Positions 54,013-63,223 of a DNA stretch of 64,000 nt are shown here, one piece after another. The position numbers and the translations under genes were made by a program. Each line of letters starts with the position of its first letter. Positions within the stretch are counted from its first letter, which is position 1. The notes beneath the pieces are model-generated. The model was given only the letters and a program-made list of their open reading frames with translations. It made no database searches and had not been told where the DNA came from. Source of the DNA: Devosia riboflavina (lineage in GTDB: Bacteria; Pseudomonadota; Alphaproteobacteria; Rhizobiales; Devosiaceae); assembly GCF_000743575.1 (NCBI RefSeq), contig NZ_JQGC01000006.1:186001-250000 (forward strand). Reading direction: 5' to 3'.

Positions 54013-54837
54013 ATGACCCAATCCGCCCAAAAGCCCATCAAGAAATCCGCCGCCAACGAGTGGTGGGATACGTTCGTGGTCATCGTCGAAGCGCTGCTGA
54101 TCGCCATCGTTCTGCGCTTCTTCCTTTATCAGCCCTTCTCCATCCCCACGGCGTCCATGCAACAGACGCTGATGATCGGCGACTACTTCGTCGCCAACAA
54201 GTTCGTCTGGGGCTATGGCAAGCATTCCTTCTCGCTCGGCCGCTACGGCGACTTCGCCCTTTTGGATTTCGAACTGCCGATTTCCAACCGCATTCTCGGC
54301 CGCGATCCGAACCGCGGCGACATCGCCGTGTTCCGCCCGGTTCCGCAGACCATGGAATATATCAAGCGCATCGTCGGCTTGCCGGGCGACCGTATCCAGA
54401 TGATCGAAGGTCGCCTCTATATCAACGGCACCATGGTCGAACGCGAAAAGGTCGGCACGGCCACCGACACCGACAGCAATGGCGATGCACGCGAAGTCAC
54501 GGTCTACCGCGAGACTTTCCCGGAGGGCACTACTCACATCATCCAGGAAATCTCCGACAACGCTCCGCTCGACAACACACCCGAATATGTCGTGCCCGCC
54601 GGCCATTTCTTCATGATGGGCGACAATCGCGACCGCTCGGCGGATAGCCGCGTCCTCTCCCAGGTCGGCTATGTCCCGGCCGTCAACCTGATCGCCAAGG
54701 CCGAAGCCCGCTTCTTCTCCATCCGCGACAATATTCCGCCCTGGCAGATCTGGCAGTGGCCGGCCAATGTCCGCTGGGACCGCATGTTCCAGTCCGTCTA
54801 TGGCAACCCGCCCTATGATACGACGCCCGTACCGTGA
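54013..54837 (+). CDS. lepB: Signal peptidase I
   Basis: 274 residues from ATG 54013; the frame remains open upstream through acpS but without family sequence. One N-terminal membrane helix (VVIVEALLIAIVLRFFLY) is followed by the catalytic Ser in FSIPTASMQQTLMIGDY, the general-base Lys in YIKRIVGLPGDRI, and GHFFMMGDNRDRSADSR. The Ser motif reads PTASMQQT in place of the common PTGSMxPT. It removes signal peptides at the periplasmic face. The stop overlaps the rnc GTG. Confidence 0.94.
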   Translation: MTQSAQKPIKKSAANEWWDTFVVIVEALLIAIVLRFFLYQPFSIPTASMQQTLMIGDYFVANKFVWGYGKHSFSLGRYGDFALLDFELPISNRILGRDPNRGDIAVFRPVPQTMEYIKRIVGLPGDRIQMIEGRLYINGTMVEREKVGTATDTDSNGDAREVTVYRETFPEGTTHIIQEISDNAPLDNTPEYVVPAGHFFMMGDNRDRSADSRVLSQVGYVPAVNLIAKAEARFFSIRDNIPPWQIWQWPANVRWDRMFQSVYGNPPYDTTPVP

Positions 54838-55538
54838 GCCGGCGCGACAAAAGCCACGAAAAGCTTCAGGTCCGGATCGGCTACAATTTTGCCGATCCGG
54901 ACCTTCTCGCTCGTGCGCTGACCCATTCGAGCGCCGTTTCCCCCGGCAAGCGCGTCGAGCGCTCCTATCAGCGCCTGGAATTTCTAGGCGATCGCGTGCT
55001 CGGCCTCGTCGTCGCCGACATGCTCTATCGCCGCTTCCCCAAGGCCAATGAGGGCGAATTGAGCCGCACGCTCAATACCCTCGTGCGCAAGGAAACCTGC
55101 GCCATCATCGCGCGCCAGCTCGAAGTCGGCCCCGAACTCATCCTCGGCGACAGCGAGGCCCGCACTGGTGGCGCCGAAAAGGAAGCCATTTTAGGCGACG
55201 TCACCGAAGCCATCATCGGCGCCATCTATCTTGATGGCGGCCTCGAAGAAGCGCGCACCTTCATCGAGCGCCATTTCGAAGAATTTATCGCCGATGGCCA
55301 AACCCATCGCGCCGATGCCAAGACGACCCTGCAGGAATGGGCCCAGGCCCGTGGCCTCGAACCGCCGACCTATGCGCTGGTCGAACGCACCGGCCCCGAT
55401 CACGCCCCCGAATTCACCATCGCCATCGATCTCGCCGGCTTTGACCGCATCTCGGCGACTGGCCCCTCTAAAAAGATTGCCGAACACAAGGCCGCCGAGG
55501 ACTTCCTCAAGCGCCAGAAGGTTTGGAAGGAACGCTGA
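54834..55538 (+). CDS. rnc: Ribonuclease III
   Basis: 234 residues from GTG 54834, overlapping the lepB stop by 4 nt. The RNase III signature YQRLEFLGDRVLGLVVADML and the second acidic cluster GDVTEAIIGAIYLDGGLE supply the metal ligands; a dsRNA-binding domain follows from about 160 (DAKTTLQEWAQARGLEPPTY). It processes rRNA precursors and structured mRNAs, plausibly including transcripts of the palindromic repeats here. Confidence 0.95.
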   Translation: MSRRDKSHEKLQVRIGYNFADPDLLARALTHSSAVSPGKRVERSYQRLEFLGDRVLGLVVADMLYRRFPKANEGELSRTLNTLVRKETCAIIARQLEVGPELILGDSEARTGGAEKEAILGDVTEAIIGAIYLDGGLEEARTFIERHFEEFIADGQTHRADAKTTLQEWAQARGLEPPTYALVERTGPDHAPEFTIAIDLAGFDRISATGPSKKIAEHKAAEDFLKRQKVWKER

Positions 55539-56461
55539 TGACCGAACCCGCCGAACTCGCCAACACCTCCTGCGGTTTCATCGCCCTTGTCGGCGCCCCC
55601 AATGCCGGCAAGTCGACGCTGCTCAATTCCCTCGTCGGCACCAAGGTTTCCATCGTCACCCACAAGGCGCAGACCACGCGCTCGCAGGTCCGCGGCGTGC
55701 TGACGCTCGATCAAGCCCAGCTCGTCTTCATCGACACGCCCGGCATTTTCGCGCCAAAACGCCGGCTTGAGCGGGCCATGGTCGAAAGCGCCTGGGGCGG
55801 GGCAGGGGATGCCGATCTCGTCGCCTTCATCATCGACGTCGATCGCGGCATCACCCCCGATATCGAAATCCTCCTTGAGGGTCTCGAAAACATCAAGCAG
55901 CCGCGCGTGCTGATCCTCAACAAGATCGACACGGTCAAGCACGAAAGCCTTCTCACCCTCTCGCAAACGCTCAACGAGCGCATGCGCTTCGAAGCCACCT
56001 TCATGCTCTCGGCCCTAAAAGGTCACGGCGTGCAGGACTTCATCGACTGGTGCGTAAAACACATCCCGCCCGGTCCTTGGCATTTCCCGGAAGATCACCT
56101 CACCGATCTCACCATGGCCATCACCGCCGCCGAGATCACGCGCGAAAAGCTGTTCCTCCGCGTCCACGACGAGATTCCCTACAATTCCACGGTCGAAACA
56201 GAATCCTTCAAGATCCAGAAGGACGGCTCCTACAAGATCGACCAGGTGGTCTACGTCACCCGCGATAGCCACAAGAAGATCGTGCTCGGCGCCGGCGGCC
56301 AGACCATCAAGGCCATTGGCGCGGAAGCGCGCAAGGAACTGATGGAAATGTACGAGGTGCCGATCCACCTCTTCCTGTTCGTAAAAGTCCGCGAAAAGTG
56401 GGCGGATGATCCGGAGCGCTATCAGGAAATGGGCCTGGAATTTCCGCAGAACAAGAAGTAG
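55538..56461 (+). CDS. era: GTPase Era
   Basis: 307 residues; the ATG shares its A with the rnc stop (TGATG) and AAGGA lies about 6 nt upstream. G1 GAPNAGKSTLLN, G3 DTPG, G4 NKID (ILNKIDTVKH) and the C-terminal KH domain with VLGAGGQTIKAIGAEARKEL are intact. It binds 16S rRNA near its 3' end in 30S assembly. Convergent with the ABM gene 9 nt beyond. Confidence 0.95.
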   Translation: MTEPAELANTSCGFIALVGAPNAGKSTLLNSLVGTKVSIVTHKAQTTRSQVRGVLTLDQAQLVFIDTPGIFAPKRRLERAMVESAWGGAGDADLVAFIIDVDRGITPDIEILLEGLENIKQPRVLILNKIDTVKHESLLTLSQTLNERMRFEATFMLSALKGHGVQDFIDWCVKHIPPGPWHFPEDHLTDLTMAITAAEITREKLFLRVHDEIPYNSTVETESFKIQKDGSYKIDQVVYVTRDSHKKIVLGAGGQTIKAIGAEARKELMEMYEVPIHLFLFVKVREKWADDPERYQEMGLEFPQNKK

Positions 56462-56470
56462 CCGCGCCCC

Positions 56471-56809
56471 TCAGGGCACGGCCGCGTAGTTCGACATATT
56501 CGCCTCGATGCCAAGCGTGTTGAGGAACTGGGCGGGGTCAAAACCACTGATCCCTCGCTTTTCGTTCATTGCGGTCTTGGCATTGGCAAAGGCCGCCTCG
56601 CTTTCCCATTCCACCACGGTCACCATATTGAAGCGCTGCGCGCCGGAATGGTGCTCAAGCACCAGATTTTGCAGGCAGCCCTGCTGTTGGTCGAGGAAAT
56701 CCTTGGTGTCCCGCACCTGCGCCATGAAGGCTTCGCGCGCCTCCGCCGGCACGGCAAAACTGTCGATACGAAAAACGGAAGCATTCTTGGCTTGCGCTGA
56801 GGTGTTCAT
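56471..56809 (-). CDS. Antibiotic-biosynthesis-monooxygenase (ABM) domain protein
   Basis: 112 residues from ATG 56809. The dimeric ferredoxin-like ABM fold is indicated by FRIDSFAVPAEAREAFMAQV, DFLDQQQGCLQNLVLEHHS and MVTVVEWESEAAFANAKTAM. Relatives include YgiN-type quinol monooxygenases and heme-degrading or unknown enzymes. It is divergent from the MarR gene, with two inverted repeats in between, and so is probably the MarR target. Confidence 0.8.
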   Translation of the reverse strand: MNTSAQAKNASVFRIDSFAVPAEAREAFMAQVRDTKDFLDQQQGCLQNLVLEHHSGAQRFNMVTVVEWESEAAFANAKTAMNEKRGISGFDPAQFLNTLGIEANMSNYAAVP

Positions 56810-56830
56810 CTCTGGTCTCCATGCTGAGTC

Positions 56831-56886
56831 ATTCAACCGATCTGTTGAATTGACAGTATGCTGTCAAAACGGTACGATGCTGTCAA
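56831..56886. promoter_or_regulatory. MarR operator region (two inverted repeats)
   Basis: ATTCAAC-CGATCT-GTTGAAT at 56831-56850 is immediately followed by TTGACAG-TATG-CTGTCAA at 56850-56867, both with perfect 7-bp arms. A further GCTGTCAA half-site is at 56879-56886, just before the MarR ATG. The set lies within the 78-bp divergent region, as expected for an autoregulating MarR protein that also controls the ABM gene. Confidence 0.65.
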
Positions 56887-56887
56887 T

Positions 56888-57343
56888 ATGAATTCATCCA
56901 CGGCGCTCAGCGCCCTGTTCCTCGACATTTTCCGCGCTAACGCCGCGCTGGTGGCGGCCGGCGATCAGCTCGTCGCGCCTCTCGGCCTCACCAGCGCCCG
57001 ATGGCAGGTGCTGGGCACGGTCGCCATGGCAAACAGCCCGCAGCCCGTCGCCCATATCGCCCGCGACATGGGCCTCACGCGCCAAAGCGTGCAGCGCCTC
57101 GTCAATGAACTGGCCGATGCCGGGCTGGTCGAACTGCGGGATAATCCGCACCATCGCCGCGCCAAGCTCGTCTGCCTCAGCGACAAGGGCCAGGCCACAT
57201 TCGTCTCTATTCACAAGCTGCAACGACCCTGGGTCGATGGCCTGGCCGAAGGCATGGACGTCGCCCGGATCGAAGCTGCCGCCGAAGTGCTGAGGGCCTT
57301 GCGTAGCCGATTGGAACAGGGTCTTGATGAGCGCGCCGAGTAG
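56888..57343 (+). CDS. MarR-family transcriptional regulator
   Basis: 151 residues from ATG 56888. Winged HTH: LTSARWQVLGTVAMANSPQPVAHIARDMGLTRQSVQRLVNEL, then wing LVELRDNPHHRRAKLVCLSDKG. Dimeric repressors of this class sense phenolics, quinones or oxidants. It faces the ABM gene and is followed 10 nt later by a membrane protein gene, so it may control both. Ligand not readable. Confidence 0.9.
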   Translation: MNSSTALSALFLDIFRANAALVAAGDQLVAPLGLTSARWQVLGTVAMANSPQPVAHIARDMGLTRQSVQRLVNELADAGLVELRDNPHHRRAKLVCLSDKGQATFVSIHKLQRPWVDGLAEGMDVARIEAAAEVLRALRSRLEQGLDERAE

Positions 57344-57353
57344 GGGGAAAGAA

Positions 57354-57959
57354 ATGCTGTCAGCCCGGTTTGCGCGACTTTTTGCTATCGTCATAGCGCT
57401 CGTCGCCTGGGTCGGCATCGGCATCCATGTCGAAGCCCAGTGGCGTCTCACGGGTTCTCTGCTCGGCGCCATCTGGGTGCTTGCCGGCTATTTCACCGTC
57501 CTCACCAATCTCCTCGTCGCCATCGCCTTCACCATCCAGGCGCTGCGCCGCGATGGACTGGGGCCGCGGGCCCATGCCTTCGTCGCCATCAACATTGCGC
57601 TGGTGGGCATTGTCTATGCGCTCTTGTTGCGCGGTCTCGTCGACCTGACCGCCGGCGCGGCCGTAGCCAACGTGCTTTTGCACATGGTGACCCCTGTCGT
57701 CGTGCCGCTTTTCTGGCTCCTTTTCGTCCCGCGCGGCGCCCTGACTATGCGCGATCCCCTGATCTGGGCGATCTATCCCGTGGTCTATCTCGTCTACGCC
57801 CTCGTGCGCGGAACGGCCCAGGGGCATTTCGCCTATCCGTTCATCGACTATATCGATCTAGGCATTCCGCAGGTCGCCGTGACCGTCATCGTCATCACGC
57901 TGGCCTATCTGGCCGCCGGCTGGCTGATGGTCCTTCTCGACCGGCGTTTGGCGCGCTAG
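57354..57959 (+). CDS. Pr6Pr family membrane protein
   Basis: 201 residues with six predicted membrane helices (starting LFAIVIALVAWVGIGI, and GYFTVLTNLLVAIAFTIQAL). The FTVLTNLL segment, LLHMVTPVVVPLFWLLF and YPFIDY match the Pr6Pr (FAR-17a/AIG1-like) family, whose function is unknown. GGGGGAAAG lies just before the ATG at 57354. Likely co-transcribed with the MarR gene. Confidence 0.82.
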   Translation: MLSARFARLFAIVIALVAWVGIGIHVEAQWRLTGSLLGAIWVLAGYFTVLTNLLVAIAFTIQALRRDGLGPRAHAFVAINIALVGIVYALLLRGLVDLTAGAAVANVLLHMVTPVVVPLFWLLFVPRGALTMRDPLIWAIYPVVYLVYALVRGTAQGHFAYPFIDYIDLGIPQVAVTVIVITLAYLAAGWLMVLLDRRLAR

Positions 57960-57969
57960 CGTTTCGCCC

Positions 57970-58680
57970 ATGGAATGGACCGGTGAAGCCCTGCTTATTG
58001 GCGTCCGCCGCCACGGCGAAACCAGCCTTATCGCCGAGGCCATGGTCGCCGGCCGCGGACGCTGCCTCGGCCTCGTGCGCGGCGGCCGGTCTTCAAAGCT
58101 CGCGCCCGCCCTGCAAGTCGGCAACACTATCCAGCTCACCTGGCGCGCCCGCCTCGAAGACCATCTCGGCACCTTCACCGTCGATCTCATGCAAAGCCGC
58201 GCCGCCGACCTCATGGCCGACCGCACACGCCTCTACCTGACCCAACTCGTCTGCGACCACCTGCGCCTCCTCCCCGAGCGCGACCCCCACGATAGCCTCC
58301 TCGGTCAGGCCCTCTCGCTTATCGACCACGCCCCCGATGGCGCCGCGCTGGCCCGCTTCGAACTGGCTCTCCTCGACGAACTCGGCTTCGGCCTCGACCT
58401 CCAGAGCTGCGCCGCCACCGGCGCTACCACCGACCTGACCCACGTTTCCCCCAAAACCGGCCGCGCAGTCTCCCGCGCCGCCGCCGCGCCCTATCTCGAC
58501 CGCCTCCTGCCGCTCCCCAGCTTCCTCCACGAACGCGGCAATGCCTCGCCCGACGACATCCGCAACGCCTTCAAGCTGACCGGTCATTTTCTGGATCGGC
58601 ACATCTGGTCGGCCAGGCAGATTGATCAGCCTTCCATTCGCGAGTCCCTGGTGGATCTCTTAAGCCGCGACACCCACTGA
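57970..58680 (+). CDS. recO: DNA repair protein RecO
   Basis: 236 residues. N-terminal OB domain MEWTGEALLIGVRRHGETSL then GRCLGLVRGGRSSKLAPALQ and a helical C-terminal part with FELALLDELGFGLDL, which are RecO hallmarks. The zinc cysteines of some family members are not present (only the single LQSCAATG). It loads RecA at gaps with RecR. It is 10 nt after the Pr6Pr gene, with era further upstream. Confidence 0.92.
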   Translation: MEWTGEALLIGVRRHGETSLIAEAMVAGRGRCLGLVRGGRSSKLAPALQVGNTIQLTWRARLEDHLGTFTVDLMQSRAADLMADRTRLYLTQLVCDHLRLLPERDPHDSLLGQALSLIDHAPDGAALARFELALLDELGFGLDLQSCAATGATTDLTHVSPKTGRAVSRAAAAPYLDRLLPLPSFLHERGNASPDDIRNAFKLTGHFLDRHIWSARQIDQPSIRESLVDLLSRDTH

Positions 58681-58683
58681 CCT

Positions 58684-58862
58684 TCCCTCGCCCCTTGCGG
58701 GAGAGGGACAGATTTTCTGCGTTCAGCAGAAAATCAGGGTGAGGGGTACTCTCTCCTCCGCAGAGGAGCGCGTTGTGAAATCGCATACCCCTCATCCCAA
58801 CCGAATTCGCGAACTGCGAATTCGGTAACCCTTCGGGGCACCTTCTCCCGCAAGGGGAGAAG
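58684..58862. repeat. Mosaic palindromic repeat, family B, copy B6
   Basis: The same modules as B5 (outer ccctcgccccttgcgggaga, nested gattttctgcgttcagcaga plus aaatc, cctccgcagagg, right end cttctcccgcaaggggagaag) with an added perfect hairpin at 58801-58825, CCGAATTCGC-GAACT-GCGAATTCGG. It takes up most of the 301-bp gap before parC; the remaining 119 nt should hold the parC promoter, and I see no gene there. Confidence 0.82.
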
Positions 58863-58981
58863 TGAGATCGTGGCCCTCAGTTGCCCAGCTACAATCCCCA
58901 AGAAATCCGCGGCTTTCCTGTCGCTTTGCCATGGGGCCGCTATACTCTGCTCCTGATTCGTTCCCCTGAACTGAGTTACGC

Positions 58982-61282
58982 ATGTCCGACTCCGATACCC
59001 TCCCGCCGCCAGACGATCAGCGCATCGTCGATCTCAAGCAGGCGCTCGAAGAGCGGTATCTGAGCTATGCCCTCTCGACGATCACCCAGCGCGCCCTGCC
59101 GGACGCCCGCGACGGCCTGAAACCGGTCCATCGCCGCATCATCCACGCCATGCGCCTGCTGCGTTTGGACCCCGGCCAGGGCTACAAGAAATCCGCCCGT
59201 ATCGTCGGCGACGTGATCGGTAAGTTCCACCCGCATGGCGACCAGTCGATCTACGACGCCCTGGTCCGCCTCGCGCAGGATTTTGCCCTCCGCTATCCGC
59301 TCGTCGATGGCCAGGGCAATTTTGGTAACATCGACGGCGATAGCGCCGCGGCCATGCGATACACGGAATCGCGCATGACCGAAGTCTCGATGCGTCTGCT
59401 TGAGGGCATCACCGAGAACGCCATCGATTTTCGTCCGACCTATGACGGCGAAGACGAAGAGCCCGTCGTTCTTCCGTCCAACTTCCCGAACCTCCTCGCC
59501 AATGGCTCCACCGGCATCGCCGTGGGCATGGCGACCTCGGTGCCGCCGCACAATATCGTCGAGCTCTGCAACGCGGCGCTGAAACTCATCTACAATCCCG
59601 AAGCGACGACGGAAGAGCTGATCCACGCCGATCTCTCCGCCCCGCCCAGCATGGACGATCTCGTCCGCGGCCCCGATTTCCCGACCGGCGGGCACCTTGT
59701 GGAATCCCGCTCCTCCATCGTCCAGTCCTATGAAACAGGCCGTGGCGCCTTCCGCCATCGCGCCGTCTGGAGCAAGGAAGAAAAGGGCAGGGGCGTCTAT
59801 CAGATCGTCGTCACCCAGATCCCCTATGGCGTGCAGAAATCGCGTCTCGTCGAAAAGATCGCCGAACTGCTTCTCGCCAAGAAACTGCCGCTTCTCAAAG
59901 ACGTGCGCGACGAGAGCGCCGACGACATTCGCCTCGTGCTCGAGCCGCGCGCCGGCACGGTGGATGCGGTCATCCTCATGGAACAGCTCTTCAAGCTCAC
60001 CGAGCTCGAAGTCCGTTTCCCGCTCAATCTCAACGTTCTCGACCACGGCTCCACCCCGCGCGTCATGGGTCTCGCCGATGCCCTGCGCGCCTGGCTCGAT
60101 CACCGCAAGGTCGTCCTCGTCCGCCGCAGCGAACACCGGCTCGAACAGATCGCCAACCGCCTCGAAGTGCTGGCCGGCTATATCATCGCCTATCTCAATC
60201 TCGACGAGGTGATCCGCATCATCCGTGAGGAGGACGATGCCAAGAAAAGCCTGATGGAAACCTTCGAGCTGACCGACAATCAGGCCGAAGCCATCCTCAA
60301 CATGCGCCTGCGGTCCCTCCGCAAGCTGGAAGAAATCGAACTCCGCAAGGAGCACGAGAACCTGACGGCCGAAAAGGGCAAGCTCGAAGCGCTCCTCGCC
60401 TCCGACAAGAAGCAGTGGGGCGAAATCTCGCGCCAGGTCGAAGCGCTGAAGAAAGCCTACCCGCTCTTCGAAGCCGATGGCACGACGCCCCACGCTCTCG
60501 GCGCCCGCCGCACCATCTATTTCGACGCCCCGACCGCCGACGCCGCCGAAATCACCGAAGCCTTCATCGAGCGCGAGCCGATCACCGTCATCCTCTCTGA
60601 GAAAGGCTGGATCCGCGCGCCCAAGGGCCACAATGCCCCAGTCGACGAAAAGGGTTTTAAAACAGGCGACCGCCTGAAGCTCGCGCTCAATTGCGAGACG
60701 ACCGACAAGCTCCTCATGCTGACGACCGGCGGCAAGGTTTACACCCTCGGCGCCGACAAGCTCCCCGGCGGCCGCGGCCAGGGCGAACCCGTCCGCATCA
60801 TGGTCGATATGGAAGAGGGGCAGGATATCGTCGCGCTCTTCGTCTACAGGCCCGGCTCCAAGCGTGTCATCGCCTCCTCGGCCGGCTACGGCTTCATCGT
60901 CCCCGAGGACGACCTGATCGCCAACACGCGAAAAGGCAAGCAGATCCTCAATGTCTCGCTGCCCGAAGAAGCACGCCTGATCGTCCCCTGCGACGGCGAC
61001 CGCGTCGCCACCATCGGCGAAAACCGCAAGCTGCTGGTCTTCCCCATGGCCCAGCTCGCCACCATGAGCCGCGGCAAGGGCGTCCGCCTGCAGCGCTACA
61101 AGGATGGCGGCATCTCCGACATCAAGACCTTCTACGCCGCCGACGGCCTCACCTGGACTGACAGTTCGGGCCGCACCTATTCCAAGCCGACCGAAGAACT
61201 GACCGACTGGCTCGCCGACCGCGCCACCGCCGGCCGCCAACCGCCGACGGGCTTCCCGAAGAACAATAAGTTTGTGGGGTGA
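58982..61282 (+). CDS. parC: DNA topoisomerase IV subunit A
   Basis: 766 residues. The active-site Tyr127 is in [11 protein letters not shown]; the winged-helix region has [18 protein letters not shown] and [23 protein letters not shown] coiled-coil tower (about 430-500) and C-terminal beta-pinwheel repeats ([22 protein letters not shown]) follow. With ParE it decatenates chromosomes. At the position of E. coli ParC Ser80 this protein has Gln88. The length and missing GyrA-box pattern favour ParC over GyrA. Confidence 0.93.
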   Translation: MSDSDTLPPPDDQRIVDLKQALEERYLSYALSTITQRALPDARDGLKPVHRRIIHAMRLLRLDPGQGYKKSARIVGDVIGKFHPHGDQSIYDALVRLAQDFALRYPLVDGQGNFGNIDGDSAAAMRYTESRMTEVSMRLLEGITENAIDFRPTYDGEDEEPVVLPSNFPNLLANGSTGIAVGMATSVPPHNIVELCNAALKLIYNPEATTEELIHADLSAPPSMDDLVRGPDFPTGGHLVESRSSIVQSYETGRGAFRHRAVWSKEEKGRGVYQIVVTQIPYGVQKSRLVEKIAELLLAKKLPLLKDVRDESADDIRLVLEPRAGTVDAVILMEQLFKLTELEVRFPLNLNVLDHGSTPRVMGLADALRAWLDHRKVVLVRRSEHRLEQIANRLEVLAGYIIAYLNLDEVIRIIREEDDAKKSLMETFELTDNQAEAILNMRLRSLRKLEEIELRKEHENLTAEKGKLEALLASDKKQWGEISRQVEALKKAYPLFEADGTTPHALGARRTIYFDAPTADAAEITEAFIEREPITVILSEKGWIRAPKGHNAPVDEKGFKTGDRLKLALNCETTDKLLMLTTGGKVYTLGADKLPGGRGQGEPVRIMVDMEEGQDIVALFVYRPGSKRVIASSAGYGFIVPEDDLIANTRKGKQILNVSLPEEARLIVPCDGDRVATIGENRKLLVFPMAQLATMSRGKGVRLQRYKDGGISDIKTFYAADGLTWTDSSGRTYSKPTEELTDWLADRATAGRQPPTGFPKNNKFVG

Positions 61283-61305
61283 GGGCCGTGCGCCGCACAC
61301 ACGTC

Positions 61306-61389
61306 GTCACCCTCGGGCTTGATCCGAGGGGATTGCACTGGCGACGCCGCTGACAAGTAAAGAACCCTCGGGTCAGGCCCGAGGGTGAC
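61306..61389. repeat. Palindromic intergenic repeat, family C, copy C3
   Basis: 84 bp: arms gtcaccctcgggcttgatcc and ggtcaggcccgagggtgac around a roughly 40-nt spacer; same as C1 and C2. Lies between parC and the Dabb gene. Confidence 0.8.
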
Positions 61390-61451
61390 GTGGTGAGGGG
61401 GGCCTTGCCGAATGAGCTTCCCGTCCCAACCGATTCACAGGACTCAATAAA

Positions 61452-61760
61452 ATGATCCGCCACTGCGTCCTCGTCCGTTTCCGTCCTGAAGTAACGCAGC
61501 AAGATCGCACCGCGATCTACGCCGAACTTGAATCTCTACGTGAAGTCGTCCCCGGCTTCCTCGCCATGTCCGCCGGCCCCAACGTCTCCCCCGAAGGCGT
61601 CCACCAGGGCTTCGTCGACGGCTTCACCATGGATTTCATCGACGAAGCCGCCCGCGACGCCTACCTCATCCATCCCGACCACAAGGCGGCAGGCGCAAAG
61701 CTTGTCGCTTCGCTCGAAGGCGGCAGGGATGGATTGATCGTGTTTGATATGGTGGTGTGA
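61452..61760 (+). CDS. Dabb family (stress-responsive A/B barrel) protein
   Basis: 102 residues of the dimeric alpha/beta-barrel family: MIRHCVLVRFRPEVT, then YAELESLREVVPGFLAMSAGPN and HPDHKAAGAKLVASLEGG with FDMVV end. The family includes plant stress proteins and olivetolic acid cyclase; bacterial members are mostly uncharacterised. Single gene, convergent with bpt. Confidence 0.85.
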   Translation: MIRHCVLVRFRPEVTQQDRTAIYAELESLREVVPGFLAMSAGPNVSPEGVHQGFVDGFTMDFIDEAARDAYLIHPDHKAAGAKLVASLEGGRDGLIVFDMVV

Positions 61761-61771
61761 GGCGAGAGGAC

Positions 61772-62503
61772 CTAGTCCTCGACCCGGCACCATCCAGCAT
61801 GCCCGCGCTGCACTTCCAGCGGGCGATACTGTGCCTTGTAGGCCATCTTGGGCGAGTCCTTCACCCAATAGCCCAGATACACATAGTTCAACTGCGCCGA
61901 GCGCACCTGCGCGATATGGTCGAGAATGAGAAACGTCCCAAGGCTACGCTGCGCCAGGTCGGGGTCGTAAAACGAATAGACCATAGACAGCCCATCGGGC
62001 ATCACATCGGTCAGCGCCACGGCCACCAACGTCTGGTCGGGATGATCGCGCAGCCGATACTCCACCAGCACCGACTGAACCGGCGTATCCTCGACCATAT
62101 ATTCATAGTCCTGATACGACATCTGCGTCATGCCGCCCCCGGCATGTCGGGAGTCGAGATAGCGCTTGAACAGTTCGTATTGTTCCACCGTCGCCGTCGT
62201 CGGCCGCACGGTGATGGAAAGGTCGGCATTGCAGCGCAATACCCGTCGGAACCGCCCAGATGCTGCAAATTCCCCCGCCACGATTCGCACCGATTGGCAG
62301 GCATTGCAGCCCTCGCAGGCCGGGCGATAAATCAAGTTCTGACTGCGGCGAAACCCATTGTCGCTCAGCACATGATGCAGCGCTGACGCACGGCGCCCGC
62401 TGAGGTGCGTGAACAATTTACGCTCCATGTGGCCCGGCAAATAGGGGCACGGCATGGCAGCTGTAAGAAAGAGTTGAGTAGTCTCTGGCGACTGGTCGGT
62501 CAT
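61772..62503 (-). CDS. bpt: Aspartate/glutamate leucyltransferase
   Basis: 243 residues, the bacterial Bpt form of the ATE1 family. N-terminal CPYLPGHMERKLFTHLSG and RPACEGCNACQSVRIVAGEF carry the conserved cysteines; the C-terminal half has YSFYDPDLAQRSLGTFLILD and YLGYWVKDSPKMAYKAQYRP. It attaches Leu from tRNA to N-terminal Asp or Glu, marking proteins for ClpAP degradation (N-degron pathway). Confidence 0.92.
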   Translation of the reverse strand: MTDQSPETTQLFLTAAMPCPYLPGHMERKLFTHLSGRRASALHHVLSDNGFRRSQNLIYRPACEGCNACQSVRIVAGEFAASGRFRRVLRCNADLSITVRPTTATVEQYELFKRYLDSRHAGGGMTQMSYQDYEYMVEDTPVQSVLVEYRLRDHPDQTLVAVALTDVMPDGLSMVYSFYDPDLAQRSLGTFLILDHIAQVRSAQLNYVYLGYWVKDSPKMAYKAQYRPLEVQRGHAGWCRVED

Positions 62504-62562
62504 CTACGACCCATGGCTACAATCCTCTGATTGTATCCCTCCCGTCCCCCGCCCGCAATATT

Positions 62563-63078
62563 TCAGTAAAAGGCGCTGCTCCGCGCATTCTGCCAGTGGC
62601 GGATCATCGGCGAACGACGCACCATCAGCGTGCCGACCACCAGATCGTGGATCATCTGCCGGCGCGGCGTGAACAGCGCGAAGAGCAGTGAAATCGGCCA
62701 GCAGATCCAGAAGGTCAGCCAGAAGACCAGCGCGTGCAGAATGGCCATCCAGCCATCGAGCGGCTGGCCGCGCGTCGGCGTCAGCACGATATCCATCATC
62801 TGCATGCCCACCGTGGCGCGCCGCGGCGAGCCGAGCGTCGCCGCATAATAGAGCACGATCGCTGCGGGAATGACGAAGACCAGCGAGGCAAAGGCCAGCC
62901 CGAATGTCAGCACGCCCAGAATGGCGCCAACAATGGTCAGCGCCAGAACCAGCGCGCCCATCACAGCGAGATCGATGAAATAGGCGATCACCCGTCGCGT
63001 CAGCAGGCCGTCGAACAGCTCCGGCGCAGTAGCAGGGTCGGGCAGGTAGGGGCGGGATGCAGCATATTCCTGGGTCAT
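62563..63078 (-). CDS. RDD family membrane protein
   Basis: 171 residues from ATG 63078. LTRRVIAYFIDLAVMGALVL holds the RDD arginine/aspartate motif at the first membrane helix; two or three further helices (FVIPAAIVLYYAAT, ALVFWLTFWICWPISLLFAL) follow, ending in FTPRRQMIHDLVVGTLMVRR, the typical C-terminal RDD box. Function unknown, sometimes ion transport. It lies downstream of nothing on its strand and is divergent from the EamA gene. Confidence 0.87.
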   Translation of the reverse strand: MTQEYAASRPYLPDPATAPELFDGLLTRRVIAYFIDLAVMGALVLALTIVGAILGVLTFGLAFASLVFVIPAAIVLYYAATLGSPRRATVGMQMMDIVLTPTRGQPLDGWMAILHALVFWLTFWICWPISLLFALFTPRRQMIHDLVVGTLMVRRSPMIRHWQNARSSAFY

Positions 63079-63223
63079 GCTGCAGAAATTGTCACGACCT
63101 CGCCGCAATGCAAGACCTCCAGCGCAATTCTTCCTGTGCTTCGGTCCACACCCGGCCTATCCTTGCTCCAATCCTGCCCTCGCGCGAGTCGCATCGCCCG
63201 CGCTCGCCCCCTCGGAACACCAA

